This document shows positions 17,712 through 26,716 of a stretch of 64,000 nucleotides of DNA, piece by piece. The DNA comes from JAGHBT01 sp035311885. Its GTDB lineage: Bacteria > Krumholzibacteriota > Krumholzibacteriia > Krumholzibacteriales > WJIX01. A program made the translations under genes and the position numbers. Within the stretch, counting starts at the first letter, position 1, and every line of letters begins with the position of its first letter. Under the pieces are notes generated by a model. The model was not told the origin of the DNA, ran no database searches, and worked only from the letters and a program-made list of their open reading frames with translations. The DNA lies in contig CAZKNG010000004.1 in assembly GCA_964554125.1 (NCBI GenBank), forward strand, positions 1 to 64,000, read 5' to 3'.

Positions 17712-18857
17712 ATGAAATATCTGGTGATTACAACATCGCTCTTAATGTTGATGATATCAACATCTGTTTCTTCACCCGGCAGGGAGCAGTCAACAGGAAA
17801 GACAAGGGAGCCCGTAGATACTGTCGGATACGCTGTTACCCCTTCGCAGACCGCAGCGGTTATGAATTTATGTGATTCAATTGAAAAGGCCCGGTGTTTG
17901 AAGAATGAGAGGGCACATCCTGTAATGTCCGGAGGGGAGTTGATCGCGGCGATCTGCCCGCATGACGATTATCTGTATGCCGCTCCCGTTTATTTTCACG
18001 TGATGAGAGAAATTACGGCCCCTGTGATTTTAATGATCGGCGTTTCCCATCATGCCAGACATAAGGGGATAGAGGGAAGATTGATTTTTGATGATTTTAA
18101 AAGCTGGAAAGGTCCCTATGGGAAGGTGAGGGTTTCCAGTCTCAGGGATGATATTATTGAGGCCCTTCCTGAGGAGATTGTTATGGTTGACGGCGATATT
18201 CACGCGAAGGAACATTCTCTCGAGGCTTTTCTGCCCTTTCTGCAGCATTCGGAGTTCTCTGATAGAAATAAAGCCCTGGAGAGGAGAGATTATTCTTTTC
18301 CGAGGATTATTCCCATTCTTGTTACCAGATTTAAGGGGGAGTCGCAGGGGGAAGCAGCCGGCCGGCTTGCCTCCGTTCTGAGAAAAGAGATGAAAGAGAG
18401 GGATTGGATTCTGGGAAAAGACCTTCAGGTTCTTATTTCAGCCGATTGCGTGCACTATGGAGATAAAAAATGGGGCGGGCGCAATTACGCGCCTTTCGGG
18501 ACGGATGCCAAAGGGTATGAGAAGGCCTTGAAACAGGAAATGAAGATAATAGATTCATCCTTAACAGGTGTAATAGATGACGGGAAAATAGATCGATTCA
18601 GATCTCTGGTTGAGAGAGATGACCCGGAGTGGCCCTATAAAATACCGTGGTGCGGGGTTTATTCGATCCCTTTCGGTTTGAGTGCCGCCAGAAGATTATG
18701 TGAACTTGCCGGCCGCGAAGCCCCGGAGGGATTTTTGTTAAAATATCAGACCAGCCTGGAGCCTGGGAAGATCAGCCCTGAAGCGGAGGGACTTGGAGTA
18801 ACAAACATTAATACCCTTCATCATTGGGTTGGATACGCGGCTGTCGGTTACTGGTAA
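17712..18857 (+). CDS. Exported Memo-like protein (AmmeMemoRadiSam system protein B family)
   Basis: A 381-residue member of the Memo family. The residues that line the Memo metal site are recognisable: CPHDDY, GVSHHARH, KEHSLEAFLPFLQ, SADCVHYG, and a Cys in PWCGVYS. The fold is related to extradiol dioxygenases; Memo proteins have been linked to copper-dependent redox chemistry. A signal peptide is present (hydrophobic run from residue 3 to about 20), so this copy is exported. The usual partners (AMMECR1 and the radical SAM protein) are not in the window. GGGAGGGGG precedes the ATG. Six bases separate it from the convergent DUF192 gene. Confidence 0.82.
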   Translation: MKYLVITTSLLMLMISTSVSSPGREQSTGKTREPVDTVGYAVTPSQTAAVMNLCDSIEKARCLKNERAHPVMSGGELIAAICPHDDYLYAAPVYFHVMREITAPVILMIGVSHHARHKGIEGRLIFDDFKSWKGPYGKVRVSSLRDDIIEALPEEIVMVDGDIHAKEHSLEAFLPFLQHSEFSDRNKALERRDYSFPRIIPILVTRFKGESQGEAAGRLASVLRKEMKERDWILGKDLQVLISADCVHYGDKKWGGRNYAPFGTDAKGYEKALKQEMKIIDSSLTGVIDDGKIDRFRSLVERDDPEWPYKIPWCGVYSIPFGLSAARRLCELAGREAPEGFLLKYQTSLEPGKISPEAEGLGVTNINTLHHWVGYAAVGYW

Positions 18858-18863
18858 GGTATG

Positions 18864-19211
18864 TCAGCCTGGGAATAATTCTATCAGATCACCCTGATTA
18901 GAATGGGTTTCGGACAGTGTGTCCGGAGGAAGCTCAATCGCGCCGATAGCACCGTCGGCTGATTCAGTGAAACAGCCGGGGGGGAAGTTTCTCAATATCC
19001 TTATTATTCTTCTGTTTTTATCGATAAAAATTATATCTACCGGGTTTTTCATTCCTACGGTATAGATACCGCTGCATCGATGCAGCCACAACGCGCACCC
19101 TTTTGGTATTCCGTAATTATTTATTCGCTTGAGTGTTTTATTGAAATTTGAAGCCAGTGTAAGGAGAGTGTCTCCAAGTATGGTGTTCTGTGTTAGATTC
19201 AGGACGGACAT
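18864..19211 (-). CDS. DUF192 family protein
   Basis: A 115-residue protein matching DUF192: a Cys-containing start of the domain (RCSGIYTVGMKNPVDIIFID), then PPGCF and the closing IELPPDTL. The family is small, often exported, and of unknown function. This copy has no clear signal peptide. It follows the membrane protein gene by 10 bases on the same strand, so the two are likely one operon. DUF192 genes occur beside Flp/Tad pilus genes in other bacteria, which fits the neighbour. Confidence 0.85.
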   Translation of the reverse strand: MSVLNLTQNTILGDTLLTLASNFNKTLKRINNYGIPKGCALWLHRCSGIYTVGMKNPVDIIFIDKNRRIIRILRNFPPGCFTESADGAIGAIELPPDTLSETHSNQGDLIELFPG

Positions 19212-19221
19212 TTATTCTCCT

Positions 19222-19830
19222 CTATATAAAAACTCCTATTATCACTACGGCGAGAGTTGACATCGCGAGTATTGTTTTCCAGGGGGCTATGCGAATATTG
19301 TTTGGCGTTTTTTCTTCGTCCTCATACTTATATTCTATTTCGCCGGTCTGTCCGCTTTCATTATCCATTCTGGACGCTTCTATTCGGGCAAGCTGAGATG
19401 TAAGAGTTTCTTGTGATGGAATAGCGGATTGAGGGTAGAATGCAAGGTTATGAAGATTAGAGAGGACCATAAACTGCCGCGATTTAAAAAGCTTTGCAAT
19501 GGCGAGGAAGGTAAAGATAATAATAAAAACAAGTATTGAACCGAGGGGGCCTGTAATGGCTCCGGCAGCGGCTGAATAAACAAATACCGATTTTGACGTT
19601 TTTTCATAGAACTGAATCGGTGTTGTAAGTAAAAGTGATATAAAAATACCGGAAGCCGAGAAATAAACACCACCTATTCCGTCTCTGAACGCGTGAAAAG
19701 CCAGCGACATTGCCGCCGTGAATATTATAGCCGTAAGAACGCTCTTTTTCGGACTGCTCGTTATAATTATCATAATGAAGGCAACAGCCAGAATTTTAAG
19801 AATCAAAGTCTGAAAATGATATGTTCCCAT
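19222..19830 (-). CDS. Membrane protein resembling a prepilin peptidase without catalytic Asp
   Basis: About 202 residues. Four or five membrane spans lie in the first 115 residues, then a soluble acidic loop and one C-terminal span. The order of spans and the segment AGAITGPLGSILVF resemble the A24/CpaA prepilin peptidase core. The two Asp-containing motifs are not there: the first position reads SSPKKSV and the GxGD position reads EKTSKSV. I call this resemblance tentative. ATG 19830 is preferred since AAAGGA lies nine bases ahead; the longer TTG start has no ribosome-binding site. Confidence 0.5.
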   Translation of the reverse strand: MGTYHFQTLILKILAVAFIMIIITSSPKKSVLTAIIFTAAMSLAFHAFRDGIGGVYFSASGIFISLLLTTPIQFYEKTSKSVFVYSAAAGAITGPLGSILVFIIIFTFLAIAKLFKSRQFMVLSNLHNLAFYPQSAIPSQETLTSQLARIEASRMDNESGQTGEIEYKYEDEEKTPNNIRIAPWKTILAMSTLAVVIIGVFI

Positions 19831-20148
19831 CGTCACCATTCCTTTTTGCTTAATACCATTTCTCCTTTTATTGCACAAACAAGAAATATTCCTTAAACAA
19901 TTGTGTAATCATCCGGGGAATGAGAGGGGTTCTGTAATCTGGTTTAAATTATGTAATTATCTTTTTCGCAGCAAGTTACAGGGTTCAATAAAAACGGACT
20001 ATTATTATAAATGCGAATTTTAATAACTATACTGAAGTTTGGAATCAAATATTGTGGGGAAATTCCACCATCTAATTCAGGTAGTATGGAGAGTATTGGT
20101 GATTGTTACTACTTTTTTGACACTTGTGTTGAAAGGGTTTCCCTCGAT
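19831..20148. other. Intergenic stretch, about 318 bases
   Basis: AT-rich, between two minus-strand genes. It should hold the promoter of the membrane protein/DUF192 pair. No open frame with features, RNA gene or strong hairpin seen. Confidence 0.5.
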
Positions 20149-21492
20149 TCAGTGCTGTTCCTTAATGTCTGTCGTAGTGTCTTGTAATTTCTCCTTCAGA
20201 ATCTCTTCTCCGGTTTCTTTTAAGTACTTAAATACCGTTTTCTCCTTAAAAAGGATGAACGGGAGTATAGCGCCGATTATGGCGGGCACGGTATAGGAAT
20301 GTCCGAATATCGCCGCTGAAATAAGAATTGAAGCTATGGGAATATTTAATCCCGAAGCGAGTATCCCTGATATACAGGAGACGATAACCGCGTAATACGC
20401 GCTTGATCCCGGCTCGATACCTGATATGCTGCAGAGAAAAGCTCCGCATCCCGCTCCTGTAATAAGTATGGGAGCTGTAAGGCCTCCGCTCATTCCGCTT
20501 CCCACCGTCAGTGAAGTTACCGTAATCTTTAATATCACGAAACTGATGATGATAAGCGGTATGCCTCCGAAATTAATAGTTAGTAAAGAGAGGTCCTCCA
20601 GACTGCCGCCGGCAAAAATTCGAAAAAGGAGCATTGATGTTCCAAGCACCTCTTTTGCTCCGGATAGCCATAGGGCTGATACGGCTAAACACGAAATAAG
20701 TACCGGGAAAGGCTGTCTCGCGGATATATTTTGAAATAGATTTGAGCTCTTATCAAATATTGTTATAAACAATAATCCTGTCGCGCTGCTTAATATTCCC
20801 GCGAGCGGCAGCAGCATTAAGATATAGAGATCGTTTGTGAATGAAATGGTGTGTACCCTGAAGACCGGTTCCATTCCGAGCGAATAAGAAGTGATTACGG
20901 CTATAGCACCCGCCAGGATCGAAGGGAAAAGGTTTGAATACTTAAGGGATCTTTTACTTAGTATCTCTACAGCAAAAAAAGCGCCGCCTATGGGAGAGAA
21001 AAATATCGCGCTGATAATACCGCTCATGCCGCATATTGCAGCCACGCGAAGCGTATCTTCGTACCTTATCTTTAGCACTGCCAGGACTTTTGAGTAGACC
21101 AGAGAGCTGATGCCGGCGCCAATTCTTGATAGCGGACCAACTATTCCTCCGCTTCCGCATAACCCCAGGGTCAGAAGAGTCGCGGGTATCTTAAGAAATG
21201 TGGCAGGTGCGTTGAATTTGCCCCCCTTTTGATTTATGGCTTTTATATAAGACGGGATTCCGTCATATCCGGCATCAGAGTTGTATTTCAGTATAAAAGC
21301 CCCTAAAATAAACGCTCCCGCTATGGGAAGCAAGAAACCCCGGAGGTTGTCCGCCCGGCCTGTATATCTTACCGCAAATTCCAGGGTAAATGTAAAGATT
21401 CCAACGATTAAAGCTGAGCTGATTCCAGACAGGACTGACAGAATTATCATCCCGGAGAATTTGCCAATTTTGTTAAAGGAGGTTTTATTCAT
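20149..21492 (-). CDS. ClC-family chloride channel lacking both key glutamates
   Basis: A 447-residue ClC protein with about ten hydrophobic helices and no CBS domains. The anion-site motifs are present: YDGIP near residue 78, GSGGIVGP at 113-120, and GMSGGLTAP in the C-terminal half. The gating Glu of the GREGP motif is Val118, and the internal proton Glu (E203 of the E. coli exchanger) aligns with Ile177. Exchangers need both, so this one is predicted to be a passive channel. Substrate preference within anions is uncertain. Confidence 0.85.
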   Translation of the reverse strand: MNKTSFNKIGKFSGMIILSVLSGISSALIVGIFTFTLEFAVRYTGRADNLRGFLLPIAGAFILGAFILKYNSDAGYDGIPSYIKAINQKGGKFNAPATFLKIPATLLTLGLCGSGGIVGPLSRIGAGISSLVYSKVLAVLKIRYEDTLRVAAICGMSGIISAIFFSPIGGAFFAVEILSKRSLKYSNLFPSILAGAIAVITSYSLGMEPVFRVHTISFTNDLYILMLLPLAGILSSATGLLFITIFDKSSNLFQNISARQPFPVLISCLAVSALWLSGAKEVLGTSMLLFRIFAGGSLEDLSLLTINFGGIPLIIISFVILKITVTSLTVGSGMSGGLTAPILITGAGCGAFLCSISGIEPGSSAYYAVIVSCISGILASGLNIPIASILISAAIFGHSYTVPAIIGAILPFILFKEKTVFKYLKETGEEILKEKLQDTTTDIKEQH

Positions 21493-21514
21493 AGCTTGAT
21501 AGTTCTTGGACTAT

Positions 21515-22612
21515 TTAAAACTTAAACGGTCGCCGGCGTTTTGTTTCCTCGATCAATCTTAACATCTCCTCCTCCACGCGTTTCATATTTACCTCCCACA
21601 GGCCGCGTTCTTTGATTCTGCTTATATTTATTTTACGCGCTTTCCGAGTAAAATTTCTATCTTTAACCGTTTTGACTACAGATTCCGCGAGTATGCGGGG
21701 GGAGCCGGCAGGTACTATCATTCCGTTTTCCCCATCCTCGATCCATTCCCTGTTTCCTTCAAGGTCGGTTACGATAGGGGTCAAACCGCTAGCCATCGCT
21801 TCGAGCAGGGAAACGGAAGTGGAATCGGAAAGGGATGTTGATATATATATATCGCTTTTTCTAAGCTCCTCTGAGAGTTTTTCAGGGCTGAGTCTTCCCT
21901 TAAAGGTGAATTTTCCGCCTACCCCGAGGCTATCAACTTTTTTCTCGAGATTTTCACGTTCAGGTCCGTCCCCGCATATAATAAAGTAAGCGTTTATCTC
22001 TTTTAAAATTTTGGGGGAGGCTTCTATTAAGAGGTCTATATTGTATATACTATAAAGATTACGAGTGCTTATTATCAATGTTTTACCGTTACCGGCTGAT
22101 GGTTCGGTGTTTTCATCGGATGGATAGAAGAGATTCTTATCTATACCGAAGTATATTTTGAGGATATTTTTCTTCATAGCGCCTGCCTCAGCGGCAATTC
22201 TTGAAAGATCCTCAGAGTCAGCCGTGATTAAATCGGCTTTTCCAATCGAGTAATTGATCTGCAGTTTATGGATGAAATGTTTTCTGTAATCCACGAGAAG
22301 GTCGGAACCGAGAGCTGATAAAACGAGGGGTCTGTAGCCGCATAAGGCCCCGATCAATCCGTATCCGGTTATATAGAGTGAGTTGACAATATCGGGCCGG
22401 AACGCTCTGAGTCTTTTCTTTACTGCCCCAAGTGATGAGAGGTATCCGAGAAGATCTGTGGGCAGGTGTTTCCTCAGATCTATTACAGGCACGGGGGAAT
22501 TTACTGTTTCTTCGAAGGATAGCAGAAGAACTTCGTGGCCCTGTCTCTGGAAGAACCCTCCCCAGCGTTTTATATGATTAAGTGAGCCGTCTCCTAGAAT
22601 AGCTAGCCGCAT
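21515..22612 (-). CDS. Family 4 glycosyltransferase
   Basis: A 365-residue GT-B fold transferase. The N-terminal LGDGSLNHIKRWGG acceptor-side segment, the CGDGPERENLE stretch, and the donor-binding block SVSLLEAMASGL with a following GNREWI are typical of group 1 transferases. Likely builds a cell-surface glycan using a nucleotide sugar. No other glycan genes are beside it. It lies 22 bases upstream of the ClC gene on the same strand, so the two may be co-transcribed. Confidence 0.85.
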   Translation of the reverse strand: MRLAILGDGSLNHIKRWGGFFQRQGHEVLLLSFEETVNSPVPVIDLRKHLPTDLLGYLSSLGAVKKRLRAFRPDIVNSLYITGYGLIGALCGYRPLVLSALGSDLLVDYRKHFIHKLQINYSIGKADLITADSEDLSRIAAEAGAMKKNILKIYFGIDKNLFYPSDENTEPSAGNGKTLIISTRNLYSIYNIDLLIEASPKILKEINAYFIICGDGPERENLEKKVDSLGVGGKFTFKGRLSPEKLSEELRKSDIYISTSLSDSTSVSLLEAMASGLTPIVTDLEGNREWIEDGENGMIVPAGSPRILAESVVKTVKDRNFTRKARKINISRIKERGLWEVNMKRVEEEMLRLIEETKRRRPFKF

Positions 22613-22812
22613 TTACTTTCCTTTCATCAGATATTATTAATATTTTACTGAAGGTTATAATTTATCAGGATAAATGTATATATTTTTCCATTTTTTCTTT
22701 ATATCCTGTTTCAGAGAAGATCAAAGATGTCAATTGTCATGAACGTCGGATATAGGTTAATTTTTAAGTAAAGGGACGCATCGCTTTAAATTGAATGAAC
22801 AGGGAAAACAAT

Positions 22813-23487
22813 ATGGAGAAACCCTTAAGGCTTATCGATATTTTCAACCTTCTTGATGACCGGTACGGCCCGAGAAACTGGTGGCCGGTTACCCCTCCGG
22901 GGAAGAGATGCCCCGAATACACGGGCGGCCCCGAGAACCCCGAACAGATATTCGAAGTTGCCGTCGGGGCTGTTCTTACGCAGAACACATCGTGGAAGAA
23001 CGCCGCCCGCGCTGTTTGTAACCTTAACGAATCGGGCATTCTAAACCCTGAAGCTATTGTAAAGATGGATGAGAAGCGGCTCGGAAGAATCATTCGTCCC
23101 TCAGGCTATTACAATATGAAGGCGAAGAAACTCAAGGTGCTTGCCGGATACTTCATTCAGAATAATAATATCAACCGTCAATCTCTTCTCGAGCTTTACG
23201 GAATAGGACCGGAAACAGCTGATTCCATTATGCTTTACGCTCTAAAAAAACCTTATTTTGTCGTCGACGCTTATACAAGAAGGTTGTTTGGAAGGATTGG
23301 TATTATAGAAGGAAACGGTTCCTATGAAGCTGTAAGGGGATATTTTGAAACGAATCTCCCCGATGACAGCCGGCTGTTCAATCAATTTCACGCTCTTATA
23401 GTAGAACATGCTAAATCCTTTTGCAGAAAAATCCCTCTTTGTTCGGATTGCCCCTTGAGGTCTTACTGCCGGCATCCTGAACAATAG
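22813..23487 (+). CDS. HhH-GPD DNA glycosylase related to endonuclease III
   Basis: About 224 residues. The helix-hairpin-helix LYGIGPETADS, the catalytic Asp in VVDAYTRR, and a C-terminal cluster of the pattern C-x5-C-x2-C-x5-C are present. The lyase Lys of endonuclease III (LPGVGRKTA) is replaced by Glu. It should therefore be a monofunctional glycosylase, like the MagIII/COG2231 group that removes alkylated bases. ATG 22813 follows AGGGA by seven bases; an ATG at 22795 lacks such a site. Confidence 0.85.
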   Translation: MEKPLRLIDIFNLLDDRYGPRNWWPVTPPGKRCPEYTGGPENPEQIFEVAVGAVLTQNTSWKNAARAVCNLNESGILNPEAIVKMDEKRLGRIIRPSGYYNMKAKKLKVLAGYFIQNNNINRQSLLELYGIGPETADSIMLYALKKPYFVVDAYTRRLFGRIGIIEGNGSYEAVRGYFETNLPDDSRLFNQFHALIVEHAKSFCRKIPLCSDCPLRSYCRHPEQ

Positions 23488-23931
23488 AGTTTGATTCAGA
23501 TTAATAACCAGCTTGAAAATATTACCGGGGCACTGGAAATGAAATTGTCCTGGTTCCGCGTGTAAAATGCCTGTGAAGGTAGAGTTAAGCGTGGATGTAA
23601 TTCTATCACCCACCCTGCGCGGACCCCTTCAATTCCGCAATATAACCCGATCAGCGGCCTGAATATATCCTGCTCATCCGCAGTGTGAACAATTCTTGCC
23701 CTGTAATTTATGTGTATAAATTATGACCGCGTATCAGAGAAACGCTGTTATATTATTATATAAAAGGGAGTTACCTGAATATTGTAAATACAGGCAAGGA
23801 GAAAGAAAGATCTCTAACTGCCCTTCGGCCTTAGCGTTACAGCTATATATAGCTTTCAGTTATCTTCTGTAAAGGATGACCGAAATTCTGGCAAATGGAC
23901 AGAAATTTATCACCCGGAAGAGGTTTTCACG
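23488..23931. other. Gene-free stretch, 444 bases
   Basis: Between the glycosylase and the STAS gene on the same strand. AT-rich around 23700-23770. I see no open frame with features, no RNA gene and no strong hairpin. It presumably carries the promoter of the STAS/kinase pair. Confidence 0.5.
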
Positions 23932-24249
23932 ATGAGCGATTTTCAAATCAAAGTAAGAGAGAAAGATAAGGGCAAGAGCTGCCTGGTAGTGCCGTCGGGC
24001 CGGCTCGATAGCCTAAGCGCGTTGGATATGGAAGATGAATTGACGAAGCTGATGAGAAGGAAATCAATAGATCTGAAAATAGATATGAAGGATCTTTCGT
24101 TTATTTCCGAAGAGGGTATGGGATTGTTGCTGGGCATTCAGTCTTCACTGCGCAGCGAAGGCCGGTCTGTTGTTTTTATGAACGTTCCGGGTAAGATTGA
24201 CGCGAAGATCAAGATGATCGGAGCCGGCAGCTATTTTGTGTGCGCGTGA
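23932..24249 (+). CDS. STAS-domain protein with Glu-Glu at the phospho-site
   Basis: A 105-residue single STAS domain, the fold of anti-sigma-factor antagonists such as SpoIIAA. The usual Asp-Ser-Ser-Gly motif, whose Ser is phosphorylated by a partner kinase, reads Ser59-Glu60-Glu61-Gly62. The protein cannot be switched by phosphorylation at that place and may mimic a fixed phosphorylated state. Eighty bases downstream is a degenerate histidine-kinase-like gene, so the two probably act together. No partner sigma factor or anti-sigma factor is visible. Confidence 0.82.
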   Translation: MSDFQIKVREKDKGKSCLVVPSGRLDSLSALDMEDELTKLMRRKSIDLKIDMKDLSFISEEGMGLLLGIQSSLRSEGRSVVFMNVPGKIDAKIKMIGAGSYFVCA

Positions 24250-24330
24250 GATGGCGCTCGGGAAGAGCAATACCTGTCAGAGAAAATTTTAAAGCAGGAT
24301 GTATGACAGCGGTTTGAAAAAGGATTTCTG

Positions 24331-25764
24331 ATGAGTAAAGAAACGGAAGATAGAGGTTATAAAAACGCGGATGCTCTTAACGAGCTCCGCGAGGAGCTCC
24401 GCGAATCTGATTATATGTTGAAAAGTGTTCTGGAATTGTCCGAAAAGCTTATTTCAACCCTTGATATAAAAAGGTTGGCGAGGCTTTTTGCGATGTCTAT
24501 AGCGGGGAACCTGGGGGTTAACAGAGTTTCAGTTTTTGTTGCTTCTGCCGTCGGCGGGAGCCTCAGATCGATCTATTCATTGGGAACGGGGTCAGATTTC
24601 GACCTCAAGTCAATAAATGTAAACAATCTTTTCATAAAATGGCTGAGAGAGGAGACCCCGCCCGTTCATATTGACACTATCTATACGGGCAAATCTTCCG
24701 GGTTACTTGTAAAAGGAAAGTGGTTTGAGAAGATCGTAAAAAGCGGATTTGCCTATCTTTTTCCCCTGCAGTTCGATGGTAACCTGAAAGGATTGATATT
24801 TTTCAGTGGAAAGGTCAACGGAAAAGGCTTCGATAAAAATGACGGTGAACTTTTAAAGATTCTTATGAGGATCGGTGCGGCCGCGGTTAAGAACGCGCTT
24901 GATTTTGAGTTACTTTCAAAATCCAGTGTTAAGAGGAATAGTTTCTCGGAAGTAAAGTCGGAATTGACAAGCCGCCGTTCATTCGAGCTGAACACACCTC
25001 TGACAGTACTGAAAAGCACATTGTGCTCGGTTGAGTCGGATGCGGTCAGTGAATCCCTTATGCTGGATATGGCCAGAGACGCGGTAAAACATCTTGAAAG
25101 CGGCATAAATGAACTGGCCAACATCGCGGAAATTGAATTTGATGGAACGGGTCTACAGTTTAGAATGACAGACATTTCTACTATTGTGGAAGAATGTCTG
25201 AGGAATATCCTGCCGGAGATAGAAGAAAAGAGGATTTCGGTTACATTCGATGAAAAGGTGTTTCGTGAGGTAAGGGCAGATCGGTCCAAAATCAAAATCG
25301 CGGTGGAAGAGATAATCGGCAGCGCGGTTAAGTTTATGGCGGGCGGGGGAGATCTGAAAATCGCCTTATCTATCTATCAGACAGGTCCGAATGAAATGGA
25401 GGGGATAGAATTAAGATATTACGACAGCGGTGATGCAGACGCTCTGCCGTTTGAAAAGGATATCGGCAGTAAAAATAAAACGGACGGTATAAGCGGTTTT
25501 CTTGAGAAGCAGTTGAGAGATATTACGGCCGGGGAGTGGATAGTTCTAAGGGTGAAGAACAGCGGAGGCGGAACTGAAGAGGAGAAAGTTGATGAGACGG
25601 TTAAACTTTCACCGAAGAGATCAAATTCCAGCGAGAGGAGAGTGGAGAGAATGGGCGCGGGGCTTTTTATTTCTCAAAAGATTATAGCGGAGCATGACGG
25701 AAAACTCTATTGCCGAGGCACCGAAGATGGAGGAACAGAATTTTCCGTCTGGCTGCCCGCTTAA
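24331..25764 (+). CDS. GAF-domain histidine-kinase-like protein, catalytic residues lost
   Basis: A 477-residue cytoplasmic protein: N-terminal coiled coil (about 10-45), GAF domain (about 45-195), dimerisation helix, then an ATPase-like domain. At the H-box the sequence is SFELNTPLT, with Phe218 where the phosphorylated His should be. The N-box reads EEIIGSAVKF, so the Mg/ATP-binding Asn is also absent. The G2 loop GAGLFISQ is kept. An insertion with GEWIVLRVKNSGGG sits at the G1 position with Asn for Asp. It is probably not a kinase but a sensor or scaffold. It follows a STAS gene that also lacks its phospho-site. Confidence 0.82.
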   Translation: MSKETEDRGYKNADALNELREELRESDYMLKSVLELSEKLISTLDIKRLARLFAMSIAGNLGVNRVSVFVASAVGGSLRSIYSLGTGSDFDLKSINVNNLFIKWLREETPPVHIDTIYTGKSSGLLVKGKWFEKIVKSGFAYLFPLQFDGNLKGLIFFSGKVNGKGFDKNDGELLKILMRIGAAAVKNALDFELLSKSSVKRNSFSEVKSELTSRRSFELNTPLTVLKSTLCSVESDAVSESLMLDMARDAVKHLESGINELANIAEIEFDGTGLQFRMTDISTIVEECLRNILPEIEEKRISVTFDEKVFREVRADRSKIKIAVEEIIGSAVKFMAGGGDLKIALSIYQTGPNEMEGIELRYYDSGDADALPFEKDIGSKNKTDGISGFLEKQLRDITAGEWIVLRVKNSGGGTEEEKVDETVKLSPKRSNSSERRVERMGAGLFISQKIIAEHDGKLYCRGTEDGGTEFSVWLPA

Positions 25765-25791
25765 ATCCTGTGTTTCTTTAAAGTTTTCAAG

Positions 25792-26442
25792 TTATTTCTT
25801 TTCTTCTTTTTTACCTTCTTCTTCTTTTTTACCTTCTTTTTCTTTTGAATCTATTCTACGCATCGATTTGATAATAACCGGCTTAACGGGTACGTGCATT
25901 ACACCCTTTTTCTTGGTTTCTACATATCTTATTTTTTTGATAACATCTTTCCCGTCTATAACTTTTCCAAACACGGCGTATCCGAATTCATTTGGATTGT
26001 CGCTTCTGTGGTCGAGACTGGCAGTGTTATCCTTGAGATTAATAAAAAACTGACTCGTCGCGCTGTTCACAGCCCTCGTTCTTGCCATAGAGAGAGTATA
26101 TTTGAGATTTTTAAGCCCGTTGTCAGCTTCGTTCTTTATCGGATCTCTTGTATATTTCTTTTTGTTATCTATGCTATAGCCGCCTCCCTGGATAACAAAA
26201 TCCTTTTCGACTCTGTGTATAAGGGTTTGGTCGTAGAATCCACTATCCACATAGGTTAAAAAGTTCTCGACAGTTATAGGCGCCTTGTCGGGGTAAAGCA
26301 TGATAGTAAATGATCCCTTATTGGTTTTCACGAGTACTCTCGGGTTGTCTTTCTTCCCCGCGGCCGCGTTGCCGGCAAAGAAAACACATGAAAAGAGGAT
26401 AAGGCTAATTGACAGTAAGGCTGTAATCCCTCTTGAATTCAT
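25792..26442 (-). CDS. Exported cyclophilin-type peptidyl-prolyl isomerase
   Basis: A 216-residue cyclophilin with a signal peptide (hydrophobic run ending GNAAAG at about residue 29). Core motifs are intact: LIHRVEKDFVIQGG with the catalytic Arg, SQFFINLKDN, and FGYAVFGKVIDG. Assists folding of exported proteins in the periplasm. The C-terminal 20 residues are a Lys/Glu repeat (GKKEEE units) encoded by a low-complexity AAGAAG-rich tract. An AAAGGGAGG site lies before the ATG. Confidence 0.93.
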   Translation of the reverse strand: MNSRGITALLSISLILFSCVFFAGNAAAGKKDNPRVLVKTNKGSFTIMLYPDKAPITVENFLTYVDSGFYDQTLIHRVEKDFVIQGGGYSIDNKKKYTRDPIKNEADNGLKNLKYTLSMARTRAVNSATSQFFINLKDNTASLDHRSDNPNEFGYAVFGKVIDGKDVIKKIRYVETKKKGVMHVPVKPVIIKSMRRIDSKEKEGKKEEEGKKEEKK

Positions 26443-26716
26443 ATTCAGATACCTCCCTTTAGTCTGTTAGAGCGGTTTACATTTCTCCATATAGTAATTT
26501 ATCATTTTAAAAGAATAAAATCAAACAGGGGTACGATTTTATTGATTCCGCCCAAAGGAATATTTTTCCTTTTAACATTAAGGGCGGGTCTGATAATATG
26601 TGAATATTAAGAGGATCGCGCCGAATTGTATTTATCATATGATTACGGGGATTAAAGGCTGTTGATTATAGACCTGCATTACTGGTGATAATATATTTTT
26701 TCAAAGGATCTTTTAG

